A DNA stretch of 64,000 nucleotides from Halostreptopolyspora alba (GTDB lineage Bacteria > Actinomycetota > Actinomycetes > Streptosporangiales > Streptosporangiaceae): assembly GCA_003725585.1 (NCBI GenBank), contig RJMB01000008.1, forward strand, positions 29,387-93,386. Reading direction: 5' to 3'. Below the pieces are notes generated by a model. That model worked only from the letters and a program-made list of their open reading frames with translations, was not told the origin of the DNA and did no database searches. Below, in pieces: positions 1 to 8,229 of this stretch; within the stretch, counting starts at the first letter, position 1; each line of letters starts with the position of its first letter. The translations under genes and the position numbers were made by a program.

Positions 1-1092
1 CGTGTCGAGTGGGGAGGCGGAGGAACGCGCCGTGTCGTAGAACGAGCCACCGGGGGCTGTCGAGGCGTAACCAGTCGATGTGGGGGTGCCCGACTCGTAG
101 GCCGTGGAGGGCCGCGCCAGCTGTTCGTGGGTGGGGCGGGAGTAGGACCCCGTGTCGTGTGAGGGATACCCGGTGGGGCCGCCGGTGGGGGGAGCGGCGA
201 GCGGATCACGACTGGGAGCCGGAGCGGGGGGGTCCCACGACGTGGGGGCTACCTGGCCGGTACCCGCGGACCCGTAGCCCGACCACCCCGGAGTCTCCGT
301 GAGGCCACGCGCCCCCGTGTCGCGCGCCGAGGGGGCACCGAGCGGGTCGTTCAGGGGATCGTTCGGCGGTTCCGGGCTGGCCGTGGCGGGGGCCGGAGCG
401 ACCGGAGGCGGGGCCGGCGCGGGCCCCTCATCGCGTACCGGCTCCGGGGAGGGGGCGCTGCTCTCGGGGGACGCCTCGGGTGTGGGGCCACTGCCGCCCT
501 GCCCAAGGCTCGCCAGTTTCGCGAGGTCGGGGTCGGTGAAGCCGTTCCCCTCCGCGGGTGTGGTGTCCGCCGCGGCGGCGGGTTCCCCGGTCCGCTCCCG
601 TCGCCCACGGCGGGGTGCCGGTTCCGGCTCCTCGTCGTGGGCGGCGATCTCGTCCTCATCATGGGATCCGTGTCGCGCCTGGGCGGGGTCCCCGCGCCGC
701 TCGCGGCGCCTGGGCTGGTCGTCCTCGTGACCGAAGGAGGATTCGCCCTCGGTCAGGCTCGACCAGAAGTCGTTGTCGGACAACCCGTCCGCGTCGTCGT
801 CCCAGCCGTCGTCGCGGTCGCGCCGCGACCGTGGACGGCGGGCGGAACGCGCACCGGTGTTGCGGGAGCGGCGGTCGCGGGGACGGCGCCCCCGTTCGCG
901 CTCGTCGTCCTCGTCAGCGTCGACGGTGTCGAACTCGTCACCGTTGTGGCCGGAACGGCTGTCCTCGTAGTCGTCGGTGAACTCGTCATCGCGGGCGTTG
1001 CCGATGCTCAGGGCGCGCATGCCCAGCAGGAGCAGCACGAGCACAGCGAGGACGACGACAACGGCGATGATGGCGATGAGCGTGAATGTCAT
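1..1092 (-). CDS. Membrane-anchored acidic, proline-rich protein (3' end outside window)
   Basis: An open frame runs from an ATG at 1092 leftward through 364 codons with no stop, so the gene continues past the window edge. Residues 2-24 are a single hydrophobic helix at the very N-terminus. A long, highly charged Asp/Glu/Arg stretch follows (about 30-175), then a Pro/Ala/Ser/Gly-rich, probably disordered tail with Tyr-Gly and Thr-Ser motifs. A short ordered-looking patch FTDPDLAKLASLG starts near residue 185. I do not recognise a catalytic domain. The plain reading is a membrane-tethered cytoplasmic scaffold or adaptor, which is inference. There is only a weak GGTGG ahead of the start. Continuous frame and high G/C third positions support coding, but low complexity makes any family assignment unsafe. 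Confidence 0.7.
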   Translation of the reverse strand, partial: MTFTLIAIIAVVVVLAVLVLLLLGMRALSIGNARDDEFTDDYEDSRSGHNGDEFDTVDADEDDERERGRRPRDRRSRNTGARSARRPRSRRDRDDGWDDDADGLSDNDFWSSLTEGESSFGHEDDQPRRRERRGDPAQARHGSHDEDEIAAHDEEPEPAPRRGRRERTGEPAAAADTTPAEGNGFTDPDLAKLASLGQGGSGPTPEASPESSAPSPEPVRDEGPAPAPPPVAPAPATASPEPPNDPLNDPLGAPSARDTGARGLTETPGWSGYGSAGTGQVAPTSWDPPAPAPSRDPLAAPPTGGPTGYPSHDTGSYSRPTHEQLARPSTAYESGTPTSTGYASTAPGGSFYDTARSSASPLDT

Positions 1093-1561
1093 GGTGAACG
1101 CACCACCCTAGGGCCTGCGGCGGTTTTCGGGACAGGAGTGCCACCGGCGGGGGTGATGTGGTCGGCGGGTATCGGTGGCGACACCCGCCCCTCGGGCCCC
1201 GGTGCCGTTATGGCCGTTCCGCTTCGCACGCGGTGGGCGACCATATCCGGAGCGCACGGGCGCGATCCTGGAGCGCCACTTCCCCGGCGGGCGAGGAGGG
1301 GGCGGCCGCTGGTGCTGGCGGCGGGGAAGGCGCGCTCGAAGTGCTGCCAACCGCGGACGTGACGCTGTCGGTGCCTCGCTGTGTGCTGTCCGAATGTGGT
1401 CATGGTGAAATTGGAGGGGGGCACGATTCCACTTTATGCATAGTTGTGGCCTGAGTGCAGAGGGCAACGGGTTCTTCTGCGGTGTTTGATGTTGATGTAA
1501 TCGGGTTGTGTGTCCGGAAAGCAGTCAAACATTCCGACGGACATTGTGTCGTACTTCACTA
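1093..1561. other. Intergenic region, no gene seen
   Basis: This 469-base gap holds no convincing gene. Frames on both strands lack ribosome sites and normal codon bias. Bases 1430-1560 are clearly more A+T-rich than the surroundings and probably contain the promoter of the leftward membrane protein. A short CTAC-CCG-GTAG hairpin lies at the end of the next gene, around 1563-1575. Confidence 0.5.
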
Positions 1562-2167
1562 CTACCCGGTAGTGGTGAGCGAGCCCCGAGCCACGGCCCG
1601 CGCCGCGATCCCCTCCAGCGAGTCCTCCAACGACGCCCCCTCCGGAAGGTTGAGCTCTGAACCGAGGGCGTAGACCGTGAACCGGTACTCCCGCTCCTCG
1701 CCCTCCTCGGGACACGGCGGGTCGTAGGCGGCCTCACCCGCGGTGTTCCTGCCCTGGCGCCCCGGCTGCGGCACGCTGTCCTGCCGGATCTGTGGGATCT
1801 GTGGATCCATCCCGTAGATCACCCAGTAGACCCGCGCCTTTGATGGGTCGTCCATGATGACGGCGAGGGAGGATACCTCGTCCTCGTCCGGCAGGCCCGA
1901 CCACTCCAAGGGGGGCGAGACTCCCTCCTCGCAGGTGAAGGTGTCCGGGAGAGGGCGCCCCTCCTGCATCATCGTGCTGTTCACGTTGATGTCGTTGCTC
2001 ATCTCGCTCCCCACCCCCGACGAGAGCGAGGCGCAGCCCGTTATCGTGGCCAGCAGCACGGCGGCTCCGCCCGTCACAGCGGACCGGCGACGCGTGCGCA
2101 CGCGGGCCGATCCGATGCCGGCACTGTGGCGCGGGCCGGCGGGTGGGATGGATGCGACCGGGAACAT
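1562..2167 (-). CDS. PEBP / YbhB-YbcL-type lipoprotein
   Basis: The 201-aa protein belongs to the phosphatidylethanolamine-binding (Raf-kinase-inhibitor-like) family. An Arg-rich start is followed by a hydrophobic stretch and the lipobox ITGC, with Cys45 as the predicted lipidation site, so it should sit on the outer face of the membrane. The anion pocket region is recognisable as DDPS (106-109) followed by VYWVIYGMD; the usual His of the HW pair is Tyr114 here. The C-terminal REYRFTVYAL stretch matches the family. ATG at 2167 is chosen because AGGAG sits five bases upstream; a GTG at 2191 has no such site. Biochemical role in bacteria is not established; ligand binding rather than catalysis is expected. 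Confidence 0.8.
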   Translation of the reverse strand: MFPVASIPPAGPRHSAGIGSARVRTRRRSAVTGGAAVLLATITGCASLSSGVGSEMSNDINVNSTMMQEGRPLPDTFTCEEGVSPPLEWSGLPDEDEVSSLAVIMDDPSKARVYWVIYGMDPQIPQIRQDSVPQPGRQGRNTAGEAAYDPPCPEEGEEREYRFTVYALGSELNLPEGASLEDSLEGIAARAVARGSLTTTG

Positions 2168-2420
2168 GGGGCTCCTGCACAACGGTGACACTGGTCTCTC
2201 TGCGGAATCGTCGGGACCCCGCCGGGCATGGCGGACGCGGGAGGCCCAGCGTGGGTCTTTCCCGGAACCTTACTCCGCCGCGGTCGCGTCTCTGACCGCG
2301 GTGCGTGCTCGTGTCCGGCTCCCTTGCCGGTCGGTGACCGCGCGCATCCGAACCGGACGGGCCGAACGCCCCCGGTGAACCCGTTGTCACCGGCGGCGGA
2401 ACATCGGGGATTATGGGACG

Positions 2421-5400
2421 GTGCGGTATTCCATCCTTGGGCCATTGACCGTGCGTGACGACAGCGGGGAAACGGTCCCGATCGGCGGCGCGCGCCTGCG
2501 CCGGCTGCTCGTCTTGCTACTGCTGGACCCGGGGCGCACGGTCAGCACCACGCGACTCATCGACGGCATCTGGGGAGACGACGCCCCCTCGGGCGCGAGC
2601 AACGCGCTCCAGGCGCTGGTCTCGCGACTGCGGCGGACACTGGACGACGGAGCGCCGCTGCACGGCGACATCGCGGGCTACCGGTTGGAGGTCCCACGCT
2701 CCCGAGTCGACCTCTGGGAGTTCGAGGATCTCGTGGCCACGGGCCGGCGGCTGCGCGAGGAAGGCGACCCACGCCACGCCGGACGGCTGCTCGGCGACGC
2801 GCTCGCGCTCTGGCGGGGGTCGCCCCTGGCCGATCTCACCGAAACGGGCGCCGCCAACGACCTGGCGGCCCGGCTGACCGAACTGTGGCGCGGCGTCACC
2901 GAGGAACGCCTCGCCTGCCTGCTCGAGGACGGCGCCCACCACGCGGCCCTTCCCGACATCGAGGCGTTGGTGGAAAGGGAGCCACTGCGGGAACGCCCGG
3001 TGGAGCTGCTCATGCGGGCGCTGGACGCCTGCGGGCGCCGGGCCGACGCGCTGGCCGCCTACGATCGGCTGCGTCGCGGCCTCGCCGAGGAGATGGGCAT
3101 CGACCCCTCGTCGCACGTACAACAGTTGCACCTACGGCTGTTGCGTGGGGAGCTGGGGCCGGCGTCGCCACCCCGCGAGGAGGACCCCCCATCCCCCGTG
3201 ACGCGGCTTCCGCGCGTACTGACCAGCTTCGTCGCCCGTGACGAGGAGGTCTCCACCGCGGTCGGTATGCTACGCGACCAGCGCCTGGTCACGATGATCG
3301 GACCGGGGGGCGCGGGAAAGACCCGGCTGGCGATCGAGACCGGCGTCGCCATCGCCGAGCGTAGCCCGACCCTCATCGCCGACGGGGCCTGGTTCGTCGA
3401 CCTGGCACCCATTGGGGTGGGAACCGAGATCCCGCACGCGGTGCTGTCCACGTTCGGGTTGCGCGAACGCTCGGTCATGGTGATGCAGGCGGGGGCCGCC
3501 GGTCCGGCGGACGAACCGGTGACCCGGATCATCGAGTCGTTGGCCTCCCAGTCACTCCTGCTGATCCTGGACAACTGCGAGCACCTGGTGACCGAGGCCG
3601 CGGATCTCGTCGAACGGCTGCTCGCCGCATGTCCCGGACTACGGATCCTGGCCACCAGCCGGGAGCCCCTGGCGGTGGACGGAGAGCGGCTGCTCGCGGT
3701 CCCTTCCCTGGCACTGCCACCCGAGGGCGCCTCGGCCGACGAGATCGCCACCTACCCGTCGGTGCGGTTGTTCGCGGAACGGGTCGCCGCCGTCTCGCCC
3801 GGGTTCACCGTCGACGGACACAACGCCGACCACGTCGCTCGCCTCTGCCGGGAGCTCGACGGTATGCCGCTGGCGCTTGAGCTCGCCGCGGCGCGGGTGC
3901 GTGCGATGCCGCTGGCGCAACTCGCCACGCGATTGTCCGACCGGTTCCGGCTGCTGACCAACGGTAGCCGCTCGGCCCTGCCGCGGCACCAGACGCTGCA
4001 GGCCGTGGTGGACTGGAGCTGGGAACTGCTCGACGAGCCCGAGCGTGCCCTGCTGCGCCGGTTCTCGGTGTTCAGCTCCGGTGCCTCCCTCGACGCGGTC
4101 GAACGGGTCTGCGGCGACGGTGGTGGCCCCGAGGTCGGCGGGCGCGACGTCTGGTCGGTGTTGTTCGCGCTCGTCGACAAGTCCCTCATCATCGCCGATC
4201 CGGTGCGCGAGGAGACATCGACGGAGCCTCGCTACCGGATGCTGGAGACCGTTCGGGCCTACGCCGCGCAACGCCTCACCGAGTCGGGCGAGGAGGAGAC
4301 GCTGCGCGACGCGCACGCCGAACACATGCTGGCGCTGTGGAGCGAGGCCGACCCGAAGTTGCGCACATCGGAGCAGCTCACGTGGCTGTCCCGGCTGCGC
4401 GTCGAGCACGACAACCTCGTCACGGCCCAGCGTTGGGCCATCGACTCCGGTAATGTGGAACTCGCCCTGGACCTGTACCACGCCGCTGTGTGGTATCACC
4501 AGGTATCCGACTGCTGGTCGGACCTCAAGCGCCGCTCCAGGGAGATCCTACGCCTGGTCGGGGATGAGCCACCCGAAGGGCGGGTCGTCAGCTACGTCGA
4601 GTGCGTGTTCGTCGCGCTCGCGTTCGCCGAGGAGGAGGGCCACACTCCCGACGCGGAGATGTGGCGTGTCGAGGAGGCACTGAACCGAGCGGGGATCCGC
4701 CCGGAGCACCACGAGATGTTGATCTTCATCCCGGTGTTCCAGTGCATGTTCGGATACGACCGTGACGCCATCCTGTGCCGCCTGGAACGAGTGATCACGA
4801 CCGGTACCCCGTGGCTGCGCGCCACCGCCAAGGTGTCGGCCGGGATGGTCGCCATGCAGGGTGGGATGGCGGTCCGGGCGCGCGAGCACCTGCTCGACGG
4901 GCTGGCTGACTACCGTGCCCTGGGGGAGCGGTGGGGCGCCGCCCACGCCATTGTGCTCGTCGTCGACCTGCTGCGCCTCAGCGACCCCGAGCGGGAGACG
5001 GAACTGCTCGACGAGGGGGTCCGGCTCACCACGGAGATCGGCGCCACCGGGATGGAGACGCTGCTGCGGTGTCGGCGCGTGCTCTCGTGGACGGCGAAGG
5101 GCTGGGTCGGAGCCGCCCGCGAGGAGTTCGCGCGGATCGACACGGCCGGGCTGGGCCACGACACCCTGTTCCTGCTGCGGTTGGCCGAGGCGGAGATCGA
5201 ACGGACCTCGGGCGCGCCCGAGCGCGCGAGCGCCGTGCTGGACGGTGTCCTGCGGCGTGTCCGGGGCATGGGGAGGGTCATGCGCAGCCTCACCGAACCC
5301 GCGTGTTACGCGACGCTCGCTCTCACCACCGGGGACCGGGAGCGGTCCTGGCGGCACGCGGTCGCGGCATGGGACAGCCTCACCCCCGAGCGGGACACCA

Positions 5401-5666
5401 TGCTGACCGGCCTCGTGATGGAGGTGCTCGCCGATCACGTCCGGGACGAGGACCCCGAACGCGCGGCGACCCTGCTCGGCTACGCCGAGGCCGTGCGGGG
5501 ACTGCCCAACGAGGTCGATCCCAACGTCGTCCGGGCGCGCGACACGGTACGCGCGCGCCTCGGTCCGGACCGCTTCGCCGAGGCGTACCGCCACGCCACC
5601 ACGACCCGGAGCGAGCGGGTCGTCCGCGATGTCGACGACTGGGTCCGTCAGCGGGCGCCGGGATGA
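2421..5666 (+). CDS. AfsR/SARP-like regulator: BTAD, NB-ARC ATPase and TPR domains
   Basis: This is a 1081-aa pathway-type transcriptional regulator. Residues 1-95 form an OmpR-type winged helix (MRYSILGPL start) and 95-250 the bacterial transcriptional activation domain. A STAND/NB-ARC ATPase follows, with P-loop GPGGAGKT near 293, Walker B LLILDNCEH near 378, TSREPL near 412 and the GMPLALELAAARV motif near 480. The rest is helical TPR-like repeat. Such proteins switch on secondary-metabolite or export genes after ATP binding. GTG at 2421 has no clear Shine-Dalgarno site, and an A/T-rich ATTATG lies just upstream, so leaderless translation is possible. It converges on the drug-exporter pair across a shared terminator, so co-regulation is suggested by position but not shown. 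Confidence 0.9.
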   Translation: MRYSILGPLTVRDDSGETVPIGGARLRRLLVLLLLDPGRTVSTTRLIDGIWGDDAPSGASNALQALVSRLRRTLDDGAPLHGDIAGYRLEVPRSRVDLWEFEDLVATGRRLREEGDPRHAGRLLGDALALWRGSPLADLTETGAANDLAARLTELWRGVTEERLACLLEDGAHHAALPDIEALVEREPLRERPVELLMRALDACGRRADALAAYDRLRRGLAEEMGIDPSSHVQQLHLRLLRGELGPASPPREEDPPSPVTRLPRVLTSFVARDEEVSTAVGMLRDQRLVTMIGPGGAGKTRLAIETGVAIAERSPTLIADGAWFVDLAPIGVGTEIPHAVLSTFGLRERSVMVMQAGAAGPADEPVTRIIESLASQSLLLILDNCEHLVTEAADLVERLLAACPGLRILATSREPLAVDGERLLAVPSLALPPEGASADEIATYPSVRLFAERVAAVSPGFTVDGHNADHVARLCRELDGMPLALELAAARVRAMPLAQLATRLSDRFRLLTNGSRSALPRHQTLQAVVDWSWELLDEPERALLRRFSVFSSGASLDAVERVCGDGGGPEVGGRDVWSVLFALVDKSLIIADPVREETSTEPRYRMLETVRAYAAQRLTESGEEETLRDAHAEHMLALWSEADPKLRTSEQLTWLSRLRVEHDNLVTAQRWAIDSGNVELALDLYHAAVWYHQVSDCWSDLKRRSREILRLVGDEPPEGRVVSYVECVFVALAFAEEEGHTPDAEMWRVEEALNRAGIRPEHHEMLIFIPVFQCMFGYDRDAILCRLERVITTGTPWLRATAKVSAGMVAMQGGMAVRAREHLLDGLADYRALGERWGAAHAIVLVVDLLRLSDPERETELLDEGVRLTTEIGATGMETLLRCRRVLSWTAKGWVGAAREEFARIDTAGLGHDTLFLLRLAEAEIERTSGAPERASAVLDGVLRRVRGMGRVMRSLTEPACYATLALTTGDRERSWRHAVAAWDSLTPERDTMLTGLVMEVLADHVRDEDPERAATLLGYAEAVRGLPNEVDPNVVRARDTVRARLGPDRFAEAYRHATTTRSERVVRDVDDWVRQRAPG

Positions 5667-5679
5667 GCCCGGCGCCCGC
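5651..5679. terminator. Bidirectional hairpin between convergent genes
   Basis: A perfect 12-bp G+C stem (5651-5662 with 5668-5679) closes a 5-base loop. It overlaps the end of the BTAD regulator and faces the 3' end of the ABC permease. There is no T-tract, as usual in high-G+C genomes, so it is probably a shared terminator. Confidence 0.65.
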
Positions 5680-5683
5680 GCGG

Positions 5684-6523
5684 TCAGGCGCGCTTCCGGT
5701 AGGCGCGGGTCGCCAGCGGGAAGAAGATCGCGGTGAGAACGAGCGTCCAGCCGGCCGTCCACAGCAGTGGCTCGGCCACCGGTCCCCCCAGGAGCAACCC
5801 CCGCATCGTGTCGACAACGTGGGTGACCGGGTTGACGGTGGCGAACGCGGACATCCAGCTGGGCATGTTCTCGGGGTTCACGAACGTCGAGCTGGCGAAG
5901 GTCAGTGGGAACATCCAGATCGACCCGAAGATGTTCACCGCCATCGGGGTGCGTAGCAGCAGGCCCATGAACGCTGACAACCAGCACAGCCCGAACGCGA
6001 ACAGCATGACGACGGCCGTGGCGGCGACCAGGCCGACCAGCCCGCTCTCGGGCCGGAAGCCGATCGCGAAGCCGACGATGAGCACCATCGCCACGGTCAG
6101 CACGTACCGCACCATGTCGCCGAGGATCGCGCCGATGAGTGGCGCCGACCGGGCCACCGGCAGGGCGCGGAACCGGTCGAAGATACCCTTCTCGATGTCG
6201 GTGTTGAGCGTGACGCCGGTGCCCACCGTCGCGAAGATCACCGACTGCGCGGCGATGCCCGGGATGATGAAGTCCCGGTAGCTCTGCCACCCACCGTCGG
6301 ACATGCTGTTGCCGAAGACGAAGACGAACAGGCCCGCGAACATGATGGGCATGAACGTCAGCCCGAGGATCTCCTCGGGGTTGCGCTTGATCTTCAGCAG
6401 GCTGCGCCAGGTCAGCAGCGCGCCGTGCTGGACGGTGGCCGCCGGGGTGATCCGCACCGCTGTGTTGGGCCCTGACTCCGGTGCGGGGGCGGTGGGCCGC
6501 TCAGTCGTGGTGGCGGCGTTCAA
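5684..6523 (-). CDS. ABC-2 type exporter permease (DrrB-like)
   Basis: The 279-aa protein has an N-terminal cytoplasmic Ala/Pro stretch of about 30 residues, then six predicted membrane helices of the ABC-2 permease family, as in daunorubicin-resistance DrrB. It should form the membrane channel with the ATPase encoded just upstream. The start is taken as TTG at 6523: it overlaps the ATPase stop as TTGA, and GGAAAGGA lies about eight bases before it. No in-frame ATG gives a family-typical length. The overlap means translational coupling. The substrate is probably a hydrophobic drug, lipid or peptide but cannot be named from sequence. Confidence 0.88.
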   Translation of the reverse strand: MNAATTTERPTAPAPESGPNTAVRITPAATVQHGALLTWRSLLKIKRNPEEILGLTFMPIMFAGLFVFVFGNSMSDGGWQSYRDFIIPGIAAQSVIFATVGTGVTLNTDIEKGIFDRFRALPVARSAPLIGAILGDMVRYVLTVAMVLIVGFAIGFRPESGLVGLVAATAVVMLFAFGLCWLSAFMGLLLRTPMAVNIFGSIWMFPLTFASSTFVNPENMPSWMSAFATVNPVTHVVDTMRGLLLGGPVAEPLLWTAGWTLVLTAIFFPLATRAYRKRA

Positions 6524-7506
6524 TGGGTCGTCCTTTCCAGGGTGGCTGGGGCGGTGTCTCTCCCACCGGGAACGTCGTCGGCCGGGTGGCCGGTGAGGGC
6601 GAGGAACACCTCGTCCAGGCTCGGCTTGCGCAGGGTCAGCTCGGCCAGGGCGATTCCCTGGTCGTCGAGGCGGCGGACCACCTCGGGGAGCACGGCCCGG
6701 TCGGTCACCGCGGCGTTGGCCGTGGTGTCCGTGGAGCGGCCCTCCGCCCCAGAGACAGCCTCCACGATCGTGATCACCTCGGTGAGCCTGCCGGGGTCCG
6801 CCGGCTGTACCTGAAGCACCTGGGTGCCGGCGCGCGCCTTGAGCTGGTCGGGCGAGCCCTGGCTGATGACCTTTCCCCGGTCGAGCACGACGATGTCGTC
6901 GGCCAACTGGTCGGCCTCCTCCAGGTACTGCGTGGTCAGAAGCACGGTCACACCGTCGTCGAGCAGCCCGCGCACCACGTCCCACATCTCGTTACGGCTG
7001 TGCGGGTCGAGGCCGGTGGTCGGCTCGTCCAGGTAGAGCAGGTTGGGCCGTCCGACGAGGCTCGCCGCCAGGTCCAGCCGGCGCCGCATGCCCCCCGAGT
7101 AGGTCCTGGCCGCGCGACCGGCGGCCTCGGTCAGCGCGAACCGTTCCAGCAGCTCTGCGGCGCGCGCCCGGGCGCCGGGTCGGCTGAAGCCGAACAGCCG
7201 CGCGATGAGCACCAGGTTCTGGGTGCCGGTGAGCTCCTCGTCGACCGAGGCGTACTGCCCGGTCAGGCCGATCTGCCGGCGCACCTGGTGCGGTTCGGTG
7301 ACGACGTCGTATCCGCCGACGGTGGCGCGGCCCTCGTCGGGCAGCAGCAGGGTCGAGAGAATGCGCACCATGGTGGTCTTGCCCGAACCGTTGGGACCGA
7401 GCACCCCCAGCACGGCTCCCGTACGTGCCGTGAGGTCGACCCCGGCGAGCGCCGTTTCGTTCTTGAACCTCTTGACCAGGCCCTCCGCGCGGATGGCGTC
7501 AGTCAT
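6520..7506 (-). CDS. ABC exporter ATP-binding protein (DrrA-like)
   Basis: The 328-aa nucleotide-binding subunit shows Walker A GPNGSGKTT (37-45), Q-loop Gln84, signature YSGGMRRRLDLA (136-147) and Walker B LLYLDEPTTGLD (156-167). The long C-terminal extension after the nucleotide-binding fold is typical of the DrrA/NatA exporter group. ATG at 7506 is preceded by GGAGGAG. It would power efflux through the coupled permease. The gene is transcribed away from the PH-domain operon, leaving a 204-base divergent spacer that must hold both promoters. Confidence 0.93.
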   Translation of the reverse strand: MTDAIRAEGLVKRFKNETALAGVDLTARTGAVLGVLGPNGSGKTTMVRILSTLLLPDEGRATVGGYDVVTEPHQVRRQIGLTGQYASVDEELTGTQNLVLIARLFGFSRPGARARAAELLERFALTEAAGRAARTYSGGMRRRLDLAASLVGRPNLLYLDEPTTGLDPHSRNEMWDVVRGLLDDGVTVLLTTQYLEEADQLADDIVVLDRGKVISQGSPDQLKARAGTQVLQVQPADPGRLTEVITIVEAVSGAEGRSTDTTANAAVTDRAVLPEVVRRLDDQGIALAELTLRKPSLDEVFLALTGHPADDVPGGRDTAPATLERTTH

Positions 7507-7698
7507 CGTCTCCTCCAAACACGTCCATATCCCCCAGTTTCGGTACGGGTGCTGACATAACGCTGACATCGACGCTGACGAGGCATCGGGCGGTCAGGGG
7601 AGAGCGCCACGCCATGGGCCCCTCAGCCGGAACACCGCGCGGCCTCCCACGCATCCCCGCGGCGGAGTCCGGGTGCACCCGCGTATCTCCGCGGGCCC

Positions 7699-7704
7699 TA
7701 GACT
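7699..7704 (+). promoter_or_regulatory. -10 box TAGACT for a leaderless transcript
   Basis: TAGACT ends six bases before the GTG at 7711. This places transcription start at or next to the start codon, the usual actinobacterial leaderless layout. The GGGAG between box and codon is too close to act as a ribosome site. Confidence 0.6.
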
Positions 7705-7710
7705 CGGGAG

Positions 7711-8229
7711 GTGATGACCACCCGCTTGCGCGCGCCGCAGTACCGCGTATCGCGCCGCGCGGTGTCGATGTGGACCCTGGGCACCGCGGTGTCCTCGGTG
7801 ATGGTCACCGCTGTGTTGGGCGCGCTCGTGTGGGGTGTGGTCTCCGCGGCCTGGTCCTGGGTACCCGACTGGCTGCTGGAGCGCGCCTGGTGGATTCCCG
7901 TGATCTACGCGGGGTACGCCCTGGTCAAGACCGTGGTCGCGCCGCGCTGGCGGTACCGGGTGCACCGGTGGGAGGTCACCTCCGACGTCGTCTATACCCG
8001 TACCGGCTGGCTGAGCCGTACCTGGCAACTCGTACCGGTGAGCCGCGTCCAGACGGTCGACACCACCCAGGGCTGGCTGGAACGGGCGTTCAGACTGGCC
8101 ACACTGCGGGTGCGGACGGCCTCCTACGCCGGTTCGTCCACAATCGAGGGCCTGGACGCCGACGAGGCGCGGCGGGTATCCGAGGAGTTGGCGGTGCGCA
8201 TCGGCGACGTCGGAGATGACGCCACATGA
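7711..8229 (+). CDS. PH-domain membrane protein (YdbS-like)
   Basis: The 172-aa protein has two predicted membrane helices (about 20-45 and 57-74) followed by a bacterial PH-like domain (bPH2, about 80-165) containing the YTRTGWLSRTWQLVPVSRVQTVD strand pattern (given as two adjoining pieces: YTRTGWLSRT and WQLVPVSRVQTVD). It resembles YdbS, which always occurs beside a YdbT-type partner; the next gene overlaps this one by ATGA. GTG at 7711 fits the leaderless promoter; ATG at 7714 would lose one residue. Members are linked to membrane stress in other bacteria, but no activity is defined. Confidence 0.85.
   Translation: MMTTRLRAPQYRVSRRAVSMWTLGTAVSSVMVTAVLGALVWGVVSAAWSWVPDWLLERAWWIPVIYAGYALVKTVVAPRWRYRVHRWEVTSDVVYTRTGWLSRTWQLVPVSRVQTVDTTQGWLERAFRLATLRVRTASYAGSSTIEGLDADEARRVSEELAVRIGDVGDDAT

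Noticed and set aside
1089..1424. A 111-codon minus-strand frame before the left-edge gene
   Set aside because: No ribosome site, Arg/Pro-rich shadow composition, and it overlaps the start of the better-supported membrane protein.
4548..6290. A 580-codon minus-strand frame opposite the BTAD regulator and permease
   Set aside because: It overlaps the coding strand of one gene and another frame of the permease; composition is shadow-like.
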